From: JARRNE01 sp963824085
Lineage (GTDB): Bacteria; Pseudomonadota; Gammaproteobacteria; Chromatiales; Chromatiaceae
DNA length: 64,000 bases
Direction: 5' to 3'
Assembly (NCBI GenBank): GCA_963824085.1
Contig: CAWGNT010000012.1
Coordinates: forward strand, 13,831 to 77,830
The position numbers were made by a program, and so were the translations under genes. The number at the start of each line of letters is the position of its first letter. Within the stretch, counting starts at the first letter, position 1. The notes under the pieces were generated by a model that saw only the letters and a program-made list of their open reading frames with translations, did not search any database and was not told where the DNA came from. Shown here piece after piece: positions 60,384 through 64,000 of the stretch.

Positions 60384-60416
60384 GCGTAATCTGCAAGTTC
60401 TACTTGCAGATTACGC
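60384..60416. repeat. Perfect palindrome at the 5' end of the DUF4143 ATPase gene
   Basis: Arms GCGTAATCTGCAAGT (60384-60398) and ACTTGCAGATTACGC (60402-60416) are perfectly complementary over 15 bp around loop TCT. It ends 23 nt before the ATG at 60440. A GTG at 60380 would translate it as part of the protein (VICKFYLQITL). Confidence 0.9.
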
Positions 60417-60439
60417 TTATTGGCCGCTATCGTTCGTGC

Positions 60440-61618
60440 ATGATTCCTCGCACACTTGCGGCCATCGCGGAAGAGCTGGCCGGCCAATACCCCGTCGTCA
60501 CCGTTACGGGTCCGCGACAGAGCGGCAAGACGACCCTTTGTCGCGCCGTTTTTCGCGATAAGCGATACGTGAATCTGGAGAGCCCAGACGTCCGGGAGTT
60601 CGCTCGCAGCGACCCGCGGGGCTTTCTGGCTTCGTACGCTGACGGGGCAATTCTGGACGAAATTCAGCGAGTACCGGGGCTTGTCTCCTATTTGCAGCCC
60701 ATGGTCGACGAGCGCAACGAGCCGGGGCAGTTCATCCTTACCGGCAGCCAGCAATTCGAGGTGATGTCCGCCATTACACAGTCGCTCGCTGGCCGCACCG
60801 CACTGCTGAAGCTGCTGCCTCTGAGTATCGAGGAGCTGTCAGGCGCCGGCATCAAGCCCCAGATCGATCGGCTGCTTCTGTCCGGTTTCTATCCGCGCCT
60901 GTACGACGCCGGTCTCAATCCGACGCAGGCCCTCGGAGACTATGTTGAGACCTATGTGGAGCGCGATGTTCGTCAGCTGACGGCGATCAAGGATCTGGCG
61001 CTGTTCGAGCGGTTCGTTCGCCTCTGCGCGGGCCGTGTGGGGCAACTGCTCAACCTCCAGAGCCTCGGCAACGACGTGGGAATTTCTCACACCACGGCCC
61101 GCAGCTGGCTTACTGTTCTGGAGGCGAGCTACGTCATCTTTCTCCTGCAACCCTGGCACACCAATATCTCCAAGAGACAGATCAAGTCACCCAAGCTGTA
61201 TTTCTATGACGTGGGCTTGGCCGCTTACCTGCTGGGTGCGGAGAATGAGCTTCACGTAAGCCGCCATCCGCTCAGAGGCAGCTTGTTCGAAAATCTGGTG
61301 ATCATCGAGGCCCTGAAGTACCGCTATCACCGTGGCAAGCGCAACAATCTCTACTTCTGGCGTGATGCCAAGGGGAACGAGGTGGATCTCTTGATCGAGA
61401 ACGGTCCCGACGCGGTCCCCGTGGAGATCAAGGCCGGGGCGACGATAAGTGAGGACTACTTCAAGGGGCTGCGGGCCTTCAGCGCCAGGCTGCCCGTGCC
61501 CCCTCCCGTCAGCGCTTTGGTTTATGGCGGCTCCGAGCGGCAGAGGCGCAGCGAGGCGACGGTGTGGCGATGGGAGGATGTGCCCGAGCTGATGGGCATG
61601 TTGAGCGGAGACGGATAG
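60440..61618 (+). CDS. AAA_14/DUF4143 family ATPase
   Basis: 392 residues from ATG at 60440. The N-terminal P-loop ATPase has Walker A GPRQSGKTTL (24-33), Walker B AILDEIQRV and the sensor-like FILTGSQQF. The C-terminal DUF4143 half has GFYPRLYDAG, YVETYVERDVRQL, FLLQPWHTNISKRQIKSPKL and a restriction-endonuclease-like core (FWRDAKGNEVDLLIENG, VPVEIKAG). The role of this widespread accessory family is not known; nuclease-like catalytic residues (E-x-D, E-x-K) appear present. It lies beyond the gsp operon among repeats and toxin-antitoxin genes. Confidence 0.9.
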   Translation: MIPRTLAAIAEELAGQYPVVTVTGPRQSGKTTLCRAVFRDKRYVNLESPDVREFARSDPRGFLASYADGAILDEIQRVPGLVSYLQPMVDERNEPGQFILTGSQQFEVMSAITQSLAGRTALLKLLPLSIEELSGAGIKPQIDRLLLSGFYPRLYDAGLNPTQALGDYVETYVERDVRQLTAIKDLALFERFVRLCAGRVGQLLNLQSLGNDVGISHTTARSWLTVLEASYVIFLLQPWHTNISKRQIKSPKLYFYDVGLAAYLLGAENELHVSRHPLRGSLFENLVIIEALKYRYHRGKRNNLYFWRDAKGNEVDLLIENGPDAVPVEIKAGATISEDYFKGLRAFSARLPVPPPVSALVYGGSERQRRSEATVWRWEDVPELMGMLSGDG

Positions 61619-61761
61619 TGGAGCGGCGGGGCCCCTCGCCCTGCATCGTGAGAGACCGGAAGCGCAAAGGCGAGGAGGTTGTGCTCGTATCCGTTCACCG
61701 GGATCCGGACGTCCCCGCATAGGAACGATTCAAAATAGAGTCGATCGCGGCATGCCCTGGA

Positions 61762-61830
61762 TTTCCTGGTGCCCAAGCTCTGCTTGGGCACCTGTGTGGA
61801 GCAGCCCTGCTTCTCGTGGGAGGCTATATC
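61762..61830. repeat. Repeat family F, copy 1
   Basis: TTTCCTGGTGCCCAAGCTCT then GCTTGGGCACC (a hairpin), TGTGTGGAGCAG and CTTCTCGTGGGAGGC. Nearly the same 68-bp block ends the window at 63933-64000, in the same orientation. Confidence 0.8.
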
Positions 61831-61909
61831 GAGGACACGCTGACCGGAATAGTGTCAAAAACGGCCAGGGAGGTGTACAGGCACCGGCGTAGCGCGGGAG
61901 CTGGCATCG

Positions 61910-61956
61910 GGAAGCAGAGCTTCCGGGAGAACGTACCCAAGCGGAGCTTGGGTACG
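61910..61956. repeat. Repeat family F, copy 3 (inverted, partial)
   Basis: GGAAGCAGAGCTTCC and TACCCAAGCGGAGCTTGGGTA are two adjacent palindromes matching the two hairpins of copies 1 and 2 in reverse order. Confidence 0.65.
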
Positions 61957-62076
61957 AGAGCAAACGCCATCGCCCACATCCGCACCGATCTTAATCTTCG
62001 TCCGATTTTCTGGTCTGTGCTTCCCGTGGCGGAGCATAGGTTTCGGGCGGCCCCGGGCCCGTTTTTGCGCAAGACG

Positions 62077-62261
62077 AGTAGCGCTATTCCGCAGCTATGG
62101 CGAAGGGACTGCTTTGTCACGGGGTGCTCGCCGTCCGTGGCACCTGGTTTCCGGCATTCGCCCGGATCAAGTCCGGGGCAGCCTCTGCCGGAACAACGAG
62201 GTTGATCCGCTCCTGGGCGTCATCCCGGCAGGGAGTGCCGGGATCCAGGCTCCACGGATGT
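62077..62261. repeat. Repeat family C, copy 3
   Basis: Shares GGACTGCTTTGTCACGGGG, CACCTGGTTTCCGGCATT, CGGATCAAGTCCGGGGCAG, GGGCGTCATCCCGGCAGG and CCGGGATCCAGGCTCCACGG with the copy at 55371-55558. Confidence 0.75.
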
Positions 62262-62284
62262 AGTGCCTCGATGAGCCCGTCTAA

Positions 62285-62398
62285 GTATATAGCGCCTGCC
62301 TGGATACCAAGGCAGTCTTCATCTCGAATGATGCGTAGCAGCTCAACGGTATGGATATCGGACTGATCGGATTTTGAGTAGATCGCGACGAGTAAACG
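62285..62398 (-). pseudogene. C-terminal remnant of a RelE/HigB-type toxin gene
   Basis: On the minus strand, from 62398, the frame reads RLLVAIYSKSDQSDIHTVEL then LRIIRDE, the usual C-terminus of RelE/ParE-superfamily toxins. The body of the toxin and a start codon are missing. It lies just downstream of an intact antitoxin gene on the same strand, so the pair seems to have lost its toxin by deletion, perhaps with arrival of the adjacent family C repeat. Recognition is by a short pattern only. Confidence 0.55.
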
Positions 62399-62424
62399 CG
62401 TCCGAGTAGCTGACAGCCACCGCG

Positions 62425-62655
62425 CTAATCCGTGTCGATACCGTCCCAGAGGGTATCGACCGGGTGAACCCGCCCAGCCCTGACATCCCGCCAGCCCTCG
62501 CGGAAGGACTCAGCGGCGTTTGGCCAACGCGCATCCTCCTCGATGCCCTCGCGGAAGGCATGGACAAGCCGAAGCAGCAGCGGCCGGTATCGCTCCGGCG
62601 TGCGCTCAATCTCGGCGTGGAGCCGCTCGGTGATGTCGGTGGCTTCAGTGGTCAT
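62425..62655 (-). CDS. Antitoxin-like protein of a broken toxin-antitoxin pair
   Basis: 76 residues from ATG at 62655: a helical N-terminal part (ITERLHAEIERTPERYRPLL) and the C-terminal pattern AAESFREGWRDVRAGRVHPV then LWDGIDTD, which I know from small proteins encoded just before RelE-type toxins. It likely neutralised a toxin whose C-terminal remnant lies at 62285-62398. With no toxin left it is probably an orphan. Confidence 0.65.
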   Translation of the reverse strand: MTTEATDITERLHAEIERTPERYRPLLLRLVHAFREGIEEDARWPNAAESFREGWRDVRAGRVHPVDTLWDGIDTD

Positions 62656-63149
62656 TGCCCTACTCCTCATGACAGCTTTGCCCAAGACGGGAGGGTAATG
62701 CTTCAAGCTAGATCCGGCAATTGGAACCGCCAAGGCGCCAAGGACGCGAGGGCATCATGCACGCGCCACGCTATGTTTGGTCGCCCTTCTCAGCGAGATG
62801 ATGCGAAGCGCCGCCCCGATCGGTATAGGTCATCCGGAGCCGTTATCGTCCTGCCGCCATCGCTACAAGTACAAGGAGAGGTGCTGAGCTTCGAGATGCC
62901 CGGCGCCCTTTTTGGCCGCCATGTCAGATCCCACACGCGCCAGGCCAGCAGCGACCCGACAGGGCGTCCGGCAAGGCTTGCTGCGCCACGAGGCAGGCGA
63001 GGCGCCACCATTGGGCCGGAGCAGCCGGCAGGCGCAGAGGAAGGGGGAGATCGTGGCTCCTGAGGCATCCCAGGGGATCCTGTTGACGCAGTTTTGGTAG
63101 CGCGCGACTGTTATTGGCAGCGTACTACCCTCAAATCAAGGGGTGCTCT
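62656..63149. other. Intergenic region between two toxin-antitoxin loci
   Basis: About 490 bp with no gene I can support. GGAACCGCCAAGGCGCCAAG near 62720 resembles repetitive sequences known elsewhere. A 62-codon rightward frame from 62912 shows no family features. Confidence 0.35.
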
Positions 63150-63365
63150 ATGTCGCGCCGCATCGAGGATGGCATGACCAAGTTCCAGCGCTACCGCGCC
63201 CGTCATAAGAATCGTGGGATGAAGCTCGTCCGTCTATGGGTTCCAGATCCCACAGCGCCGGGCTTCACCGAGGAGGCGGCGCGCCAGGCTCGCGTGCTCC
63301 GGGGTGCCCCCGAAGAGGAGGAGGCGCTCGATTTCATCGAGACGGTCGCGGACTTCCATCCTTGA
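63150..63365 (+). CDS. Antitoxin, DUF3018 (MazE-like)
   Basis: 71 residues from ATG at 63150 (or ATG at 63174). The DUF3018 pattern is clear: TKFQRYRARHKNRGMKLVRL, WVPDPTAPGFTEEAARQAR, ALDFIETVADF. DUF3018 proteins are antitoxins paired with MazF-type ribonucleases; the N-terminal half should bind DNA for autoregulation. Its stop overlaps the toxin start (TTGA). Confidence 0.85.
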   Translation: MSRRIEDGMTKFQRYRARHKNRGMKLVRLWVPDPTAPGFTEEAARQARVLRGAPEEEEALDFIETVADFHP

Positions 63366-63688
63366 GACGGGGCGACCTGATCACAGTCGCCGTCAAAGGC
63401 GATAATGGCAAGCCCCGTCCCGCGGCCGTAATCCAGTCCGATTGGCTTACCGACACCGAGAGCGTGGTCGTGTGCCTCACTATTCACGTGCTGCGTGATG
63501 CTCCGCTTTTCCGCCTCACGGTATATCCGAGCGCAAACAACGGCCTGCGGAAGGTCACTCAGATCATGGCCGATAAAGTGATGGCGGTGCGCCGTGACGA
63601 GTGTGGCCAAGTGATAGGACGGCTGGACGAGGAGACGATCGCCGCACTCACGCGCATGTTGGAGCTGATTATGGGGGTTGCAGGCTGA
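63362..63688 (+). CDS. Toxin, MazF/PemK family endoribonuclease
   Basis: 108 residues from TTG at 63362, translationally coupled to the antitoxin. It opens RRGDLITVAV and has GKPRPAAVIQSDWLT (the conserved arginine region), VVVCLTIHVL, FRLTVYPSANNGLRKVTQIM and ADKVMAVRRDE, all typical of MazF. It would cut mRNA when the labile antitoxin is degraded. Confidence 0.88.
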   Translation: MRRGDLITVAVKGDNGKPRPAAVIQSDWLTDTESVVVCLTIHVLRDAPLFRLTVYPSANNGLRKVTQIMADKVMAVRRDECGQVIGRLDEETIAALTRMLELIMGVAG

Positions 63689-63932
63689 TTCGCGGTATCG
63701 GCGAAGTCAAGCTCACGCGCTTTGACGATTGTATGGAGTATGGCATCGCTATGCCAGATTCGCTGCCCAAGCGGTGGAAGCAAGAGCCGAAGAGCGCCTG
63801 GGTGAGTCGTGGGGAGTGCGCTTGCGGCGCGCGGCGGGGTGGTTTGTCCCTACGCAGACACCCCAACGTAACTGAAGTCTGCGTTTCCAGTCGCTTCGCG
63901 TCATGCCGGCGCAGGCGGGCATCTAGTGCGCC

Positions 63933-64000
63933 TTTCCTGGTGCCCAAGCTCTGCTTGGGCGCCTGTGTGGAGAAGCTCTGCTTCTCGTGGGAGGCGATAT
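63933..64000. repeat. Repeat family F, copy 2 (reaches the window end)
   Basis: Near-identical direct copy of 61762-61830. The 240 bp between the mazF stop and this repeat hold no gene I can support. Confidence 0.8.

Larger units (their letters stand above)
61619..62284. other. Repeat-rich region without supported genes
   Basis: Holds repeat family F copies at 61762-61830 and 61910-61956 and family C copy 3 at 62077-62261. I see no coding frame with family features. Confidence 0.5.

Noticed and set aside
1..64000. tRNA genes and CRISPR arrays
   Set aside because: No T-loop/acceptor pattern of a tRNA and no regularly spaced identical repeats were seen; one GGTTCGAA match near 46710 lies within the glycan dehydratase gene.

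Overview
The window is a high-GC stretch of a gammaproteobacterial chromosome carrying the replication-origin neighbourhood. The gene set (bioBFHC, rpmH-rnpA-yidD-yidC-mnmE, dnaA-dnaN-gyrB, glyQS, glnA-ntrBC, secB-gpsA, a Xanthomonas-ordered type II secretion operon) fits Chromatiales- or Xanthomonadales-like Gammaproteobacteria; I cannot name the genus. No tRNA, rRNA or CRISPR array was seen.

Layout. 1-3629: biotin operon bioB-F-H-C (minus) behind a BirA-type operator. 3661-12643: a conserved unknown, comF, a lipoprotein, an Ap4A-phosphorylase-like enzyme, class I aldolase, a two-RCK potassium channel and an MltB-type lytic transglycosylase. 12768-23248: origin block, with mnmE, yidC, yidD, rnpA and rpmH leftward and dnaA, dnaN and gyrB rightward. 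recF is absent; a decayed IS1595-type transposase lies in its place between two parS-like sites. 23268-28166: glyQ-glyS-mazG-like-gmhB-plsC (minus). 28784-35480: a cation efflux protein, then glnA, a DUF4124 protein, ntrB and ntrC, with a sigma-54 promoter and an NtrC site upstream of glnA. 35756-41790: unknowns, nfi, a class 1B-type dihydroorotate dehydrogenase, trmL, gpsA, secB, a rhodanese and an ArsR regulator. 42280-48585: envC, ctpA, a DJ-1 protein, and two surface-glycan genes that run without a gap into the next operon. 48578-60211: gspE-F-G-H-I-J-K-L-M-N-D. 60440-64000: an accessory end with a DUF4143 ATPase, a broken toxin-antitoxin pair and an intact DUF3018/MazF pair.

The most unusual feature is the density of short palindromic repeats. 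At least six sequence families recur between genes. They are concentrated in the type II secretion operon, where nearly every pseudopilin junction holds a different repeat. In gspH, gspI and gspJ the repeat sits inside the prepilin leader region and keeps the reading frame open. gspK and gspD read as frameshifted, so the secretion system may be decaying, or the assembly may contain indels; the sequence alone cannot decide.
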